This document shows positions 8,441-15,904 of a stretch of DNA of 15,975 nt, in pieces. The position numbers and the translations under genes were made by a program. Within the stretch, counting starts at the first letter, position 1. Each line of letters opens with the position of its first letter. Below the pieces are notes generated by a model. That model did no database searches. It was given only the letters and a program-made list of their open reading frames with translations, and had not been told where the DNA came from. The DNA lies in assembly GCA_029779385.1 (NCBI GenBank), contig JAKPAQ010000176.1, positions 1-15,975 on the forward strand, in the 5' to 3' direction. Source of the DNA: Actinomycetes bacterium. GTDB lineage: Bacteria > Actinomycetota > Actinomycetes > Propionibacteriales > Nocardioidaceae.

Positions 8441-9547
8441 GTGGCGTTCGGCATCTACTTGCACGTGCCGTTCTGCTCTGTGCGGTGCGGCTACTGCGAC
8501 TTCAATACCTATACGGCCGACGATTTAGGCGGCCCGTCGGTATCTGGTGCCTCTCGTGACACCTACATCGATTCGGCCTTGGCTGAACTGGAACTGGTGC
8601 CTAACCGCGAAGTCGACACGGTATTTGTTGGCGGCGGCACGCCCACCCAGCTTCGCGCCGGCGACCTAGTGCGCTTTCTAACTCAAGTCGATGAGCGCCT
8701 TGGATTAGCACCAAACGCTGAGGTGACCACCGAAGCAAACCCAGACAGCGTTTCCCGCGAGTCGCTGAAAGAACTTCGAGATGGCGGTTTCAACCGGATT
8801 TCCTTTGGGATGCAGTCAGCGGTGCCACACGTTTTGCGAGTTTTGGACCGCACCCATGACCCCGAACGTGTTCCCCAAGCGGTCGCTTGGGCGCGCGAGG
8901 CCGGGTTCGAACAAATCAGCGTCGACCTGATTTACGGCTCGCCGGGCGAATCGGTGGCTGACTGGCGAACGACCGTCGAAGCCGCTTTGGCGATGGAGCC
9001 CGATCACGTGAGTGCCTATGCATTGATCGTTGAGGACGGAACTGCGTTTGCTCGAAAAGTTCGCCGCGGCGAGGTGGTGATGCCCGACGATGATGAGACG
9101 GCCGACAAGTACCTCCTGGCCGACGAACTGCTTTCGGCCGCTGGGCTGAACTGGTACGAACTCTCAAACTGGTCCAAAGACGAAGCCTCGGCCTGCCAAC
9201 ATAATCTCGGCTACTGGAACGGGGGCCAATGGTGGGGGATCGGGCCTGGGGCGCACTCGTTCGTCGACGGTGAACGTTGGTGGAACGTCAAGCACCCGGC
9301 GGCCTATGCCGGCAGGCTCAGCGCCGCAGAATCACCGCGCGCCGACGGCGAACGACCAGACGAGGCCGCGCGCCGCCTCGAGGACGTGATGTTGCGAATC
9401 CGGTTGGCCGAAGGAATCGAACCGGGCCTGCTTAAGAACGTCGATGAGGTGATCGCCGCTGGTTGGCTGGAGCGGCACACAGATCGACTGGTGCTCACTC
9501 GGTCCGGCCGGTTGATGGCCGATCATGTTGTTCGGCGAGTCACCTAA
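8441..9547 (+). CDS. hemW: HemW-type radical SAM haem chaperone (formerly called HemN-like)
   Basis: HemW binds haem and a radical-SAM [4Fe-4S] cluster and is thought to deliver haem to respiratory proteins; it is not a coproporphyrinogen dehydrogenase. From GTG 8441 the product is 368 residues, a normal length. It begins AFGIYLHVPFCSVRCGYCDF, with the CxxxCxxC cluster cysteines at 12, 16 and 19. GGGTP is at 64-68. The HemW-distinguishing HNxxYW motif appears as HNLGYW at 254-259, followed by GIGPGAHSF. The frame is open back to TTG 8411, but the added ten residues precede the natural beta strand, and the leaderless promoter favours 8441. The gene sits in the common lepA...hemW...hrcA neighbourhood. 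Confidence 0.93.
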   Translation: MAFGIYLHVPFCSVRCGYCDFNTYTADDLGGPSVSGASRDTYIDSALAELELVPNREVDTVFVGGGTPTQLRAGDLVRFLTQVDERLGLAPNAEVTTEANPDSVSRESLKELRDGGFNRISFGMQSAVPHVLRVLDRTHDPERVPQAVAWAREAGFEQISVDLIYGSPGESVADWRTTVEAALAMEPDHVSAYALIVEDGTAFARKVRRGEVVMPDDDETADKYLLADELLSAAGLNWYELSNWSKDEASACQHNLGYWNGGQWWGIGPGAHSFVDGERWWNVKHPAAYAGRLSAAESPRADGERPDEAARRLEDVMLRIRLAEGIEPGLLKNVDEVIAAGWLERHTDRLVLTRSGRLMADHVVRRVT

Positions 9548-9550
9548 CCT
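9545..9550 (+). promoter_or_regulatory. Possible -10 hexamer (TAACCT) for the arginine deiminase unit
   Basis: TAACCT overlaps the hemW stop codon and fits TANNNT. Transcription would start near 9557, giving a leader of about 42 bases that begins at the left arm of the hairpin described next. No good -35 is visible. Confidence 0.35.
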
Positions 9551-9555
9551 AAATC

Positions 9556-9592
9556 AGTCCCAACTCTGAGATGGTGAGTCAATGAAGGGACT
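9556..9592 (+). promoter_or_regulatory. Nested hairpin in the arginine deiminase leader that would cover its ribosome binding site
   Basis: AGTCCC (9556-9561) is the exact complement of GGGACT (9587-9592); inside it ACTC (9563-9566) pairs with GAGT (9576-9579). The right outer arm includes most of the Shine-Dalgarno AAGGGA (9585-9590), eight bases before ATG 9599. In the folded state ribosome access would be reduced, so this may be a translational control element. The stem is short and could be chance. Confidence 0.35.
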
Positions 9593-9598
9593 CCACTG

Positions 9599-10852
9599 AT
9601 GGCTGAGTCAGGTTCTACGACCGATGGCGTCCACTCTGAAGTGGGCAGACTTCGAAAAGTGTTGGTGTGTGCACCCGGCTTGGCTCACGAGCGTTTGACG
9701 CCGTCCAACTGCGACGATTTGCTCTTCGACGACGTCCTATGGGTGCAGAACGCCCAACGTGACCACCAAAATTTCGTCAACAACTTGCGCGGGTTCGACG
9801 TTGAAGTAGTCGAACTTCAAGACCTGCTCGCCGACACGATGGCCAACGATCAGGCCCGGACGTGGCTGCTGGATCGAAAGATCGTCACCAACGAAGTGGG
9901 CCTTGGGCTCGTGAGCGAGACTCGCTCGTTCCTCGACGAACTCGCCCCTGCGGCGCTTGCCCGGTTCCTGATCGGTGGCCTGTCCACTCGAGATCTGCCG
10001 GCGGAACTGGCCCCGGGATATCGTGCGCTGGTCAGTGGCGCTCATGGTGGACACGAGTACCTCATGGCACCGTTGCCAAACACTCTTTACACCCGCGACA
10101 CCACCAGTTGGATTTATGACGCGGTCACGTTGAACCCGTTGCACTGGCCCGCCCGCAAGGACGAAACCTTGCTAATGAAGGCGATCTATGAGTTCCACCC
10201 CGACTTTGCCGGTTCGCCGGTTGTCTGGGGCGACCCAGAACTCAACTGGGGCAAAGCCACCGTCGAAGGCGGCGACGTGCTGGTGCCCGGTAACGGTGTG
10301 GTGATCATTGGGATGAGCGAACGCACGAGCCGCCAGGGCATCACCCAGTTGGCCAAAGCGCTTTTTGATCGCGATCTCGCTCGGCAGGTCGTCGTGGCTT
10401 CGATGCCCAAACAGCGTTCGGCCATGCACCTAGATACGGTATTCACGTTCGTCGACCGGGACCTCGCAACGATCTATCCCGAAATGGTCAACAAAATCCA
10501 CGCGTTCAGTTTGTTGCCCAGCGACCAAGCACCGGGAGTTGAGGTGCTCGACCACGGGGCCACGACATTCGTCGATGTGGTCGCCGCCGCGTTGGAGCTA
10601 CCAAAACTGCGGGTAGTCCAGACCGGCGGAAACGCCTACGACAGCGAACGCCAGCAGTGGGACAGCGGGAACAACCTCGTTGCGGTGGCCCCTGGCGTAG
10701 TGTTCGCCTACGACCGCAACACCTACACGAACTCACTACTCGAAAAATCAGGGGTGGAAGTGATTCCAATCGTCGGCGCCGAACTTGGTCGAGGACGTGG
10801 CGGCAGTCACTGTATGACCTGCCCAATCAAGAGAGATCCAGTAAATGACTGA
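9599..10852 (+). CDS. arcA: Arginine deiminase
   Basis: Arginine deiminase hydrolyses L-arginine to L-citrulline and ammonia in the cytoplasm. The 417-residue protein has every part of the guanidino-group hydrolase catalytic set: TRD with Asp167, EGGD with Glu223, MHLD with His277 and Asp279, and the nucleophile Cys405 in GGSHCMTCP at the C-terminus. Length and residue spacing match characterised bacterial enzymes closely. AAGGGA (9585-9590) is a good ribosome binding site for ATG 9599. The stop overlaps the next gene by eight bases. No ornithine carbamoyltransferase, carbamate kinase or arginine/ornithine antiporter lies in this window, so energy-yielding arginine catabolism cannot be inferred; acid or nitrogen metabolism, or genes elsewhere, are alternatives. 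Confidence 0.95.
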   Translation: MAESGSTTDGVHSEVGRLRKVLVCAPGLAHERLTPSNCDDLLFDDVLWVQNAQRDHQNFVNNLRGFDVEVVELQDLLADTMANDQARTWLLDRKIVTNEVGLGLVSETRSFLDELAPAALARFLIGGLSTRDLPAELAPGYRALVSGAHGGHEYLMAPLPNTLYTRDTTSWIYDAVTLNPLHWPARKDETLLMKAIYEFHPDFAGSPVVWGDPELNWGKATVEGGDVLVPGNGVVIIGMSERTSRQGITQLAKALFDRDLARQVVVASMPKQRSAMHLDTVFTFVDRDLATIYPEMVNKIHAFSLLPSDQAPGVEVLDHGATTFVDVVAAALELPKLRVVQTGGNAYDSERQQWDSGNNLVAVAPGVVFAYDRNTYTNSLLEKSGVEVIPIVGAELGRGRGGSHCMTCPIKRDPVND

Positions 10853-11915
10853 AGAAGCCGTCCCGAACCTGGGTGGGCCATTGGAGCCCGCGCCACGTCC
10901 AGAGCGCAAATGGGTCCGACTGCTAATCATTGGCGTGCTGGCGGTCTTGGTAATTGTCGTCATCAAACGACTTCTTGGCGATGTCGATTGGGAGCAAGTC
11001 GGCGACGCGCTCGCCCTTTTGCACCCGTGGCAGATGGCAGTCCTAGTTGGAGGCCTTTTGGTTCGGCAATTCTTGAACGCGATGCCGTTGTCGCTTTTCA
11101 TTCCAGGTTGTTCGCCGCTGCGGGCGATGCAAAACGATCAGGCGGCGATCCTGATGACCACCGTCGCACCGCCGCCTTCTGACGTTGCGATGCGCCTGGC
11201 GATGTTCACCTCGTGGGGGATCGCGCCGACTTCAGGCTTGGCCGGGACCGTGATGAACACGGTGAGTTTTTATGTCGTGCGGTTCGGCGCGCCCTTGCTT
11301 GGCATTTTGCTGATGCTGATTCTTGGCTCTTTTCACCTCGGTGAGGTCGTCCCGGCTGTGCTCAGCGGCCTAGTCAGTTTCGCCATCCTGGGAATCGTTT
11401 GGCTCGCCTTCCGCGGCGAAAGTTTCACTCGAAACTTCGCCCAGCGACTGGCGAACCTGGTGAAAAAAGTGAAGCCCAGTGTTGATCCGCAGGCCTGGGT
11501 CGACTGGGCGATCGACTTTCGCGGCCGCGTAGTCGCCCGGGTGCCACGAGCGCTACCAGGATCGATTCTTGCGGTGTTTGCGATGGTTCTGGTCGATGGA
11601 ATGCTAATAGTGCTTTCCCTGCGGTTCGTCGGCGTTTCGCCGGCCGAGGCGCCGGCAGTTGAAGTTTTGGTGGCCTTCCTGGTCGCCTACCCGTTGACGC
11701 TTTTCCCGTTCTCGGGACTGGGCCTACTCGATGCCGTGGTGGTGGCGACTCTGCTGGCGCTTGACGTGGGAGCCGACGAGGCCTCGCTAGTGGCCGGCTT
11801 TGTGGTTTGGCGCGCGGTGACGATCCTGGGGCCGTTACTGCTGGGGCTCGGCGCAGTGGGCCTGTGGAAAGTTCAGTTGATCAGACGCCCGTCCAGCGAA
11901 AACGTGGACGACTAA
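10845..11915 (+). CDS. Integral membrane protein, lysylphosphatidylglycerol synthase transmembrane (UPF0104-like) family
   Basis: The 356-residue product has a 24-residue polar N-terminus and about eight hydrophobic helices, starting with [15 protein letters not shown] at about 26-42. The segment [20 protein letters not shown] followed by FTSWGI resembles the conserved core of the LPG-synthase TM / UPF0104 family, the flippase-like part of MprF. No soluble aminoacyl-transfer domain is attached, so it should not itself make aminoacyl-lipids; lipid flipping or an unknown transport role is possible. ATG 10845 lies inside the end of arcA (8-base overlap), so both are probably one transcript and translationally coupled. 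The TAA stop overlaps the stop of the facing gene. Family assignment is from memory of its motifs; the function is not known. Confidence 0.8.
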   Translation: MTEEAVPNLGGPLEPAPRPERKWVRLLIIGVLAVLVIVVIKRLLGDVDWEQVGDALALLHPWQMAVLVGGLLVRQFLNAMPLSLFIPGCSPLRAMQNDQAAILMTTVAPPPSDVAMRLAMFTSWGIAPTSGLAGTVMNTVSFYVVRFGAPLLGILLMLILGSFHLGEVVPAVLSGLVSFAILGIVWLAFRGESFTRNFAQRLANLVKKVKPSVDPQAWVDWAIDFRGRVVARVPRALPGSILAVFAMVLVDGMLIVLSLRFVGVSPAEAPAVEVLVAFLVAYPLTLFPFSGLGLLDAVVVATLLALDVGADEASLVAGFVVWRAVTILGPLLLGLGAVGLWKVQLIRRPSSENVDD

Positions 11916-12742
11916 GGCGCGGTCACAAAGTCGATTAGTTCCTCGACGCGGCCCAAGAAGGCCGGATCCAAATCAGTCCACGATTCGACTCGACTGAGAA
12001 TGTGCTTCCAGGCTCTGGCGATGTCGGCTTGATTTTCGTGAGGCCAACCAAAGGATTCGCAAACGCCGTGCTTCCACTCGACGCTGCGGTCGATTGTGGG
12101 CCACTTGGCTATGCCGAGCCGTTCGGCCTTTACTGACTGCCACACGTCGACGAATGGGTGACCGACGATGAGTACGTGCGGGTTCGAGATTGACGCAGCG
12201 ATCCGCGATTCTTTAGAACCGGGTACGAGGTGGTCGACCAGGATGCCGAGTCGCCGGTCGTGGGTTGGGGCGAAGTCGTCGACCACTTGAGCCAGGTCGT
12301 CGATACCGCCCAGATACTCAACGGTGACCGCTTCGGCACGTAGGTCGTCGCCCCAAACCTTCTCGACGAGTTCGGCATCGTGGCGGCCCTCGACGAAAAT
12401 CCGACTCGCCAGTGCAACTTTGGCGCGTTGGTCTTCGGCTACGCGGGACCCAGAAGCGGTCCTGGTTGGCTTTTGGGCAGCAGTCCGGGCAGGGGCAATC
12501 AAGACCACCGGCTTGCCGTCTACCTGAAAACCGGGCCCTAGTTCGAAGACTTTGCGGCGAAGGTGCCGGTCCTCGAGTTCGACCGTGCCCAGGTCGCGTT
12601 CAACCCGGGTGATTTCACCGACGAAGCCGGTAACGACTTCTTCAACTACCAAGCCAAGATCGGCAGAAAGTTCAGTCGAACGCCCCAACTTCGGTTTGCG
12701 CCAGTCACCGCTAAGTACGTCGGGGCCATAACGATCATTCAC
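11912..12742 (-). CDS. DUF3097 family protein with a TOPRIM-like pattern
   Basis: The 276-residue protein begins NDRYGPDVLSGDWRKPKLG, the N-terminus I recognise for DUF3097, a family found mostly in Actinomycetota with no assigned function. An N-terminal beta-rich part (about 30-83) is followed by a Thr/Ala/Arg-rich linker. The central region reads RIFVEGRHDAELVEKVW (Glu118 in VEGRHD) and 52 residues later GILVDHLVPGSKESRIA (Asp170). This resembles the Glu...Asp layout of TOPRIM folds such as RNase M5, though the usual DxD is DH here. Trp-rich C-terminal motifs (WKHGV, FGWPHE) follow. The start is GTG, overlapping the stop of the upstream 141-residue gene by eight bases. The TAG stop shares bases with the convergent membrane-protein gene. 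A nuclease role is only inferred. Confidence 0.85.
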   Translation of the reverse strand: MNDRYGPDVLSGDWRKPKLGRSTELSADLGLVVEEVVTGFVGEITRVERDLGTVELEDRHLRRKVFELGPGFQVDGKPVVLIAPARTAAQKPTRTASGSRVAEDQRAKVALASRIFVEGRHDAELVEKVWGDDLRAEAVTVEYLGGIDDLAQVVDDFAPTHDRRLGILVDHLVPGSKESRIAASISNPHVLIVGHPFVDVWQSVKAERLGIAKWPTIDRSVEWKHGVCESFGWPHENQADIARAWKHILSRVESWTDLDPAFLGRVEELIDFVTAP

Positions 12743-13160
12743 CGAACAGCACCCCGAGCAGGCGCTGATGGAAGTCCTCTAGGTCGGTTCTGCTGCCGCT
12801 GTCGATGGTGTCGGTGGCGACCAAACCGATCGCCAAATCGATGGCTACCGGCCAACTGGGGGACACCGTCGCCGGCAATTGGTCGACGACCAAATCGCCG
12901 AGGGCAACGACGGTCGAGCCGTCGGCCAAAGTCACCACCATGACTAGCTCGCCGCCGGCGGGCCCATCGCCCAAATGGGAAATTTCGACGAAGGCAGTGC
13001 CGACTTCGGTAGCCCAAACTGAGGACAGCGTGCCGCCACGAGATTCGTGCGAGATCACGTTCCCGGCGGGGTCGGTGACCTCGTATCCGGTGTAGCGCAG
13101 CGTTTGGGCGTCGTCGCTGACTTCGATGGTGCCATCAGCAAGTTTTCGAACCTGACTCAC
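12735..13160 (-). CDS. Hypothetical 141-residue protein, coupled to DUF3097
   Basis: I do not recognise this protein. The first part looks beta-rich and soluble (GTIEVSDDAQTLRYTGYEVTD; FVEISHLGD; ELVMVVTLADGSTVVALGD), followed by a more hydrophobic Pro/Ala/Ile stretch and an acidic helical tail (TDLEDFHQRLLGVLFGE). There is no signal peptide, no Cys and no obvious catalytic motif. The start is GTG (complement of 13158-13160) without a clear Shine-Dalgarno. Its stop overlaps the GTG start of the DUF3097 gene in GTGAATGA, which supports it being a real gene and co-translated with DUF3097. It is divergent from hrcA, 159 bases away. A possible minus-strand -10 (TAGCCT, 13208-13213) is weak. Confidence 0.7.
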   Translation of the reverse strand: MSQVRKLADGTIEVSDDAQTLRYTGYEVTDPAGNVISHESRGGTLSSVWATEVGTAFVEISHLGDGPAGGELVMVVTLADGSTVVALGDLVVDQLPATVSPSWPVAIDLAIGLVATDTIDSGSRTDLEDFHQRLLGVLFGE

Positions 13161-13250
13161 CTAGCAAGGGTTTCATGAGCCGCAGGTGTCGTTCAGCAGG
13201 CGCACCGAGGCTAGGGTTGCGCGGCGAGCGAGGCAGTGTTGGCGGGCCGG

Positions 13251-13256
13251 TAGACT
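13251..13256 (+). promoter_or_regulatory. -10 hexamer (TAGACT) of the hrcA-dnaJ promoter
   Basis: TAGACT fits TANNNT and overlaps the first two bases of the CIRCE operator, so transcription would start near 13263 inside the operator. Repressor binding would block RNA polymerase directly. No strong -35 is seen. A second TANNNT hexamer, TAGGGT (13212-13217), lies upstream but has less support. Confidence 0.6.
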
Positions 13257-13281
13257 GGCACTTGCACTCCTAGAGTGCCAG
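13255..13281 (+). promoter_or_regulatory. CIRCE operator (HrcA binding site)
   Basis: CTGGCACTT (13255-13263), nine bases, then GAGTGCCAG (13273-13281). This is the exact 9-N9-9 layout of CIRCE, whose general consensus is TTAGCACTC-N9-GAGTGCTAA; 13 of 18 arm positions match, and eight of nine arm pairs are complementary. The GGCAC/GTGCC arms are the usual actinobacterial variant. It sits 38 bases before hrcA, so hrcA should repress itself and dnaJ, with release on heat shock. Confidence 0.9.
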
Positions 13282-13307
13282 TTGCCCGTTTCGTCGTCCG
13301 CCCAGTC

Positions 13308-13314
13308 AGGAGGT
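13308..13314 (+). promoter_or_regulatory. Strong Shine-Dalgarno (AGGAGGT) fixing the hrcA start
   Basis: AGGAGGT is the best ribosome binding site in the window and lies five bases before GTG 13320. It rules out the longer open frame that begins at 13275 within the CIRCE element. Confidence 0.9.
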
Positions 13315-13319
13315 GCCTT

Positions 13320-14336
13320 GTGATTGAGGACCGCCGACTGCAGGTGCTGCGCGCGATTGTCGAAGATTATGTCCAAACTCAAGAGCCGGTCGGCTCCAAG
13401 GCGCTGGTCGAACGCCACCAGCTGGGCGTCTCCTCGGCAACGATCCGAAACGACATGGTTGCGCTCGAAGACGAGGGGTACATCACCGCACCGCACACCA
13501 GTGCTGGCCGGATCCCGACGGACAAGGGCTACCGGATGTTCGTCGACCGGTTGGCCGAAGTCAAGGCGCTGTCGGTGCCTGAACGTCGGGCGATCGAGAC
13601 CTTCCTGACTGGCGCGGTCGATGTGGACGATGTGGTCACTCGTAGCGTCAAAGTTCTGGCCCAACTAACCAATCAGGTCGCGATCGTGCAGTACCCGTCG
13701 TTGACCCGTTCGACTGTTCGCCACGTTGAACTCGTCGGTCTTGACGGTTCTCGAGTGCTCGTGGTCGTGATCACCAGCAGTGGACGCGTTGAGCAGCGAA
13801 CAATCGACTTAGGCCAAGTGCCGCCCGACAATCTGCTGGTCGACTTGAAGTCGCGCATTGTCCGAGCCACCTTGGGCGAGCGACTGCCTGACGCATCGTG
13901 GCGGTTGGCCGAACTGATCGAGACGTTTGAGCCAGCTGACCGGCCGGTCGTCTCAGCGATCGTCACTACGTTGGCCAACATGTTCTCGAACGAAAAGTCC
14001 GATGAGCGAATAGCGGTTGGTGGCACGGGCAACTTGGCCCGGTTCGGTGCCGACTTCGATACCGCGATTCGGCCGGTGCTTGAGGCAATGGAGGAGCAGG
14101 TTGTGCTGCTGCACCTGCTCGGCGAGGCTTCCAGCGGCACGACGGTGCGAATCGGTCACGAGACCGGCCACGAAGGACTCGTCGGTGCGGCAGTCGTGTC
14201 AACTACTTATAGCCCAGATGGTGACTCGCTCGCGCATCTGGGAACCGTCGGGCCGACCCGAATGGACTACCCGTCAACAATGGCCGCCGTCGGCGCCGTG
14301 GCCCGCTACGTCGGACGAATCCTGTCCGAAGGCTAA
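13320..14336 (+). CDS. hrcA: Heat-inducible transcription repressor HrcA
   Basis: HrcA binds CIRCE and represses chaperone genes; its folding is assisted by GroEL, which links it to heat shock. From GTG 13320 the protein has 338 residues, the normal length. A winged-helix domain fills about residues 1-75: [25 protein letters not shown], recognition helix SSATIRNDM (38-46) and wing [14 protein letters not shown] (59-72). A GAF-like dimerisation and ligand domain follows, ending with the family motif [18 protein letters not shown]. The CIRCE element just upstream shows autoregulation. dnaJ starts 18 bases after the stop, giving the standard hrcA-dnaJ operon. Confidence 0.97.
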   Translation: MIEDRRLQVLRAIVEDYVQTQEPVGSKALVERHQLGVSSATIRNDMVALEDEGYITAPHTSAGRIPTDKGYRMFVDRLAEVKALSVPERRAIETFLTGAVDVDDVVTRSVKVLAQLTNQVAIVQYPSLTRSTVRHVELVGLDGSRVLVVVITSSGRVEQRTIDLGQVPPDNLLVDLKSRIVRATLGERLPDASWRLAELIETFEPADRPVVSAIVTTLANMFSNEKSDERIAVGGTGNLARFGADFDTAIRPVLEAMEEQVVLLHLLGEASSGTTVRIGHETGHEGLVGAAVVSTTYSPDGDSLAHLGTVGPTRMDYPSTMAAVGAVARYVGRILSEG

Positions 14337-14354
14337 CGAGAACCTGGATCGAAA

Positions 14355-15512
14355 GTGAATACCCGCGTGGACTACTACGAACTGCTTGGCGTGACCGCTT
14401 CGGCAACTCCCGAAGAGTTGAAAAAGGCGTATCGCAAACTGGCTCGCCAATGGCACCCGGACGTCAATGACGCGCCCGAAGCGACAGACCGCTTCAAGGA
14501 GATCACCACAGCCTATGAGGTGCTGTCGGATCCGCAAAAGCGCGAGGTATACGACCGCGGCGGAGATCCCCTGTCGGCCAGCGGCGGCATGGGCGGCGGG
14601 TTTGGCCAAGGGTTCAGTTTCGACGACATCATGGACGCTTTCTTTGGTCAGACGAATACTCGCGGTCCGCGCCCACGCACCCAGCGCGGTCAGGACGCAT
14701 TGCTGCGGGTGACGATCAGTTTGGCCGAAGCGGCCTTTGGTATCGAACGTGAGATCAAGGTCGACACGGCGGTCGTCTGCGAGTTGTGCTCGGGCAGCGG
14801 TTCGGCCGACGGCAATGCGCCGGTCGCTTGTAAGACCTGCCACGGGCACGGAGCCGTTCAGCACGTTCAGCGCTCGCTACTTGGCGATATTCGCACTTCG
14901 CGGCCATGCCCGACCTGTCAGGGATTTGGCAGCGTAATCACCGACCCGTGTCGCGAGTGCGCCGGCGACGGCCGGGTGCGTTCGCGGCGCACCCTACAAG
15001 TGACGATTCCGGCCGGGGTAGACGACGGCAATCGGATCCAACTCGCCGGTGAGGGTGAGGTCGGCACCGGTGGTGGCCCGGCCGGCGACCTTTATCTTGA
15101 GATTCGCACGGCCAAGCACACGAAGTTCACTCGCCAAGGCGATGACTTGGCTTGCCAGATCACCATCCCGATGACTGCTGCTGCCTTGGGTACTCGGATG
15201 GAGTTCGCGACTCTTGACGCCGAACGCCCCGACTTGGCCGACATGGTCAAGACTGTCGCGATCGATATCACTGCGGGCACCCAGTCGGGCGAAACGGTTG
15301 TTGCCCGCGGTTTTGGCGTTCGTCGCCTGCGCGGTTCAGGTCGTGGCGACCTGACGTTCCATGTTGTAGTCGAGACGCCGCGCAGCCTGACCGACGAGCA
15401 AGCGGACTTGCTCACCAAGTTGGCTGCTGCTCGCGGTGAAGAAAAGCCCGAAGCCGTCGTCGATCACAACTCGCGCGGAGTATTCGGCCGGATCCGCGAT
15501 GCCTTCAAGTGA
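14355..15512 (+). CDS. dnaJ: Chaperone protein DnaJ (Hsp40, class I)
   Basis: DnaJ delivers unfolded proteins to DnaK and stimulates its ATPase. The 385-residue protein has the full class I layout: J domain (about 5-70) with HPD at 34-36, a Gly/Phe-rich linker (about 70-100; [12 protein letters not shown]), a zinc-binding region with four CxxC pairs (Cys142/145, 159/162, 185/188, 199/202, each followed by a G-x-G type pattern), and the C-terminal substrate and dimer domains ([20 protein letters not shown]). The start is GTG 14355 with a weak purine stretch upstream. As the hrcA-linked copy it is probably DnaJ2; a dnaK-linked DnaJ often exists elsewhere in Actinomycetota. Regulation is through the CIRCE upstream of hrcA. 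Confidence 0.97.
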   Translation: MNTRVDYYELLGVTASATPEELKKAYRKLARQWHPDVNDAPEATDRFKEITTAYEVLSDPQKREVYDRGGDPLSASGGMGGGFGQGFSFDDIMDAFFGQTNTRGPRPRTQRGQDALLRVTISLAEAAFGIEREIKVDTAVVCELCSGSGSADGNAPVACKTCHGHGAVQHVQRSLLGDIRTSRPCPTCQGFGSVITDPCRECAGDGRVRSRRTLQVTIPAGVDDGNRIQLAGEGEVGTGGGPAGDLYLEIRTAKHTKFTRQGDDLACQITIPMTAAALGTRMEFATLDAERPDLADMVKTVAIDITAGTQSGETVVARGFGVRRLRGSGRGDLTFHVVVETPRSLTDEQADLLTKLAAARGEEKPEAVVDHNSRGVFGRIRDAFK

Positions 15513-15520
15513 TCGATAGG

Positions 15521-15532
15521 TAGGGTCAGGAC
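15521..15532 (+). promoter_or_regulatory. Putative leaderless promoter of the HIT gene: -10 TAGGGT plus 6-base spacer
   Basis: TAGGGT at 15521-15526 is followed by six bases (CAGGAC) and ATG 15533. The AGG in the spacer is too close to the start to be a good Shine-Dalgarno. The gene may therefore be transcribed on its own even though it lies only 20 bases after dnaJ. Confidence 0.5.
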
Positions 15533-15877
15533 ATGGCTGACGACTGCATTTTCTGCATGATCATTGCTGGGACGATTCCGGCCGACATTGTTGACCAGTC
15601 CGAAAACACGATTGCGTTTCGAGACATCAACCCCAAGGCGCCGGTCCACGTATTGGTGGTGCCGAAGGTGCACCTGCCAGACATTGCCAGTTTGGCCACG
15701 GTTGAACCAGCGATCGCGGCCGAGTTGTTGGCGATGACCAGAAAAGTGGCCAAGGCCGAAGGATTCGAGGACTACAACTTGGTCTTCAACACCGGTGCTG
15801 CTGCGGGGCAGACGGTATTTCATGCTCACGGTCATGTCCTTGGTGGCGTGGACGCCTCCAAACTCTTTCTTGCCTGA
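15533..15877 (+). CDS. HIT (histidine triad) family hydrolase, HinT-like
   Basis: HIT proteins of this branch hydrolyse nucleoside phosphoramidates and aminoacyl-adenylates. The 114-residue protein starts DDCIFCMIIAGTIPADIV with the CxxC pair often seen at the N-terminus of bacterial members. It contains the core DINPKAPVHVLVVPKVH and ends with the catalytic triad HAHGHV (His97, His99, His101), where the middle of the three or its neighbour forms the AMP intermediate in the family. Length is typical of HinT/PKCI homologues. It follows dnaJ and precedes a phoH-like gene, the usual order except that rsmE is not present in between. Confidence 0.95.
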   Translation: MADDCIFCMIIAGTIPADIVDQSENTIAFRDINPKAPVHVLVVPKVHLPDIASLATVEPAIAAELLAMTRKVAKAEGFEDYNLVFNTGAAAGQTVFHAHGHVLGGVDASKLFLA

Positions 15878-15889
15878 ATGCCGCACCGG

Positions 15890-15895
15890 TAGACT
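15890..15895 (+). promoter_or_regulatory. Possible -10 hexamer (TAGACT) for the phoH-like gene
   Basis: TAGACT is identical to the hrcA -10 and ends nine bases before ATG 15905. A start site about seven bases downstream would leave a leader of two or three bases, so the mRNA would be nearly leaderless. Confidence 0.4.
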
Positions 15896-15904
15896 CGGGC
15901 TCGT

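Noticed and set aside
7517..8464. A 315-codon open frame on the minus strand opposite the acyl-CoA synthetase
   Set aside because: It runs antisense to a gene with complete family motifs, its protein resembles nothing known, and such long shadows are expected in GC-rich coding DNA.
9563..9592. ArgR-type operator (ARG box) before arcA
   Set aside because: The symmetric bases do not resemble the AT-rich palindromic ARG box; they read better as an RNA hairpin.
13275..13319. N-terminal extension of hrcA from ATG 13275
   Set aside because: It would begin inside the CIRCE operator; AGGAGGT before GTG 13320 and the family N-terminus place the start there.
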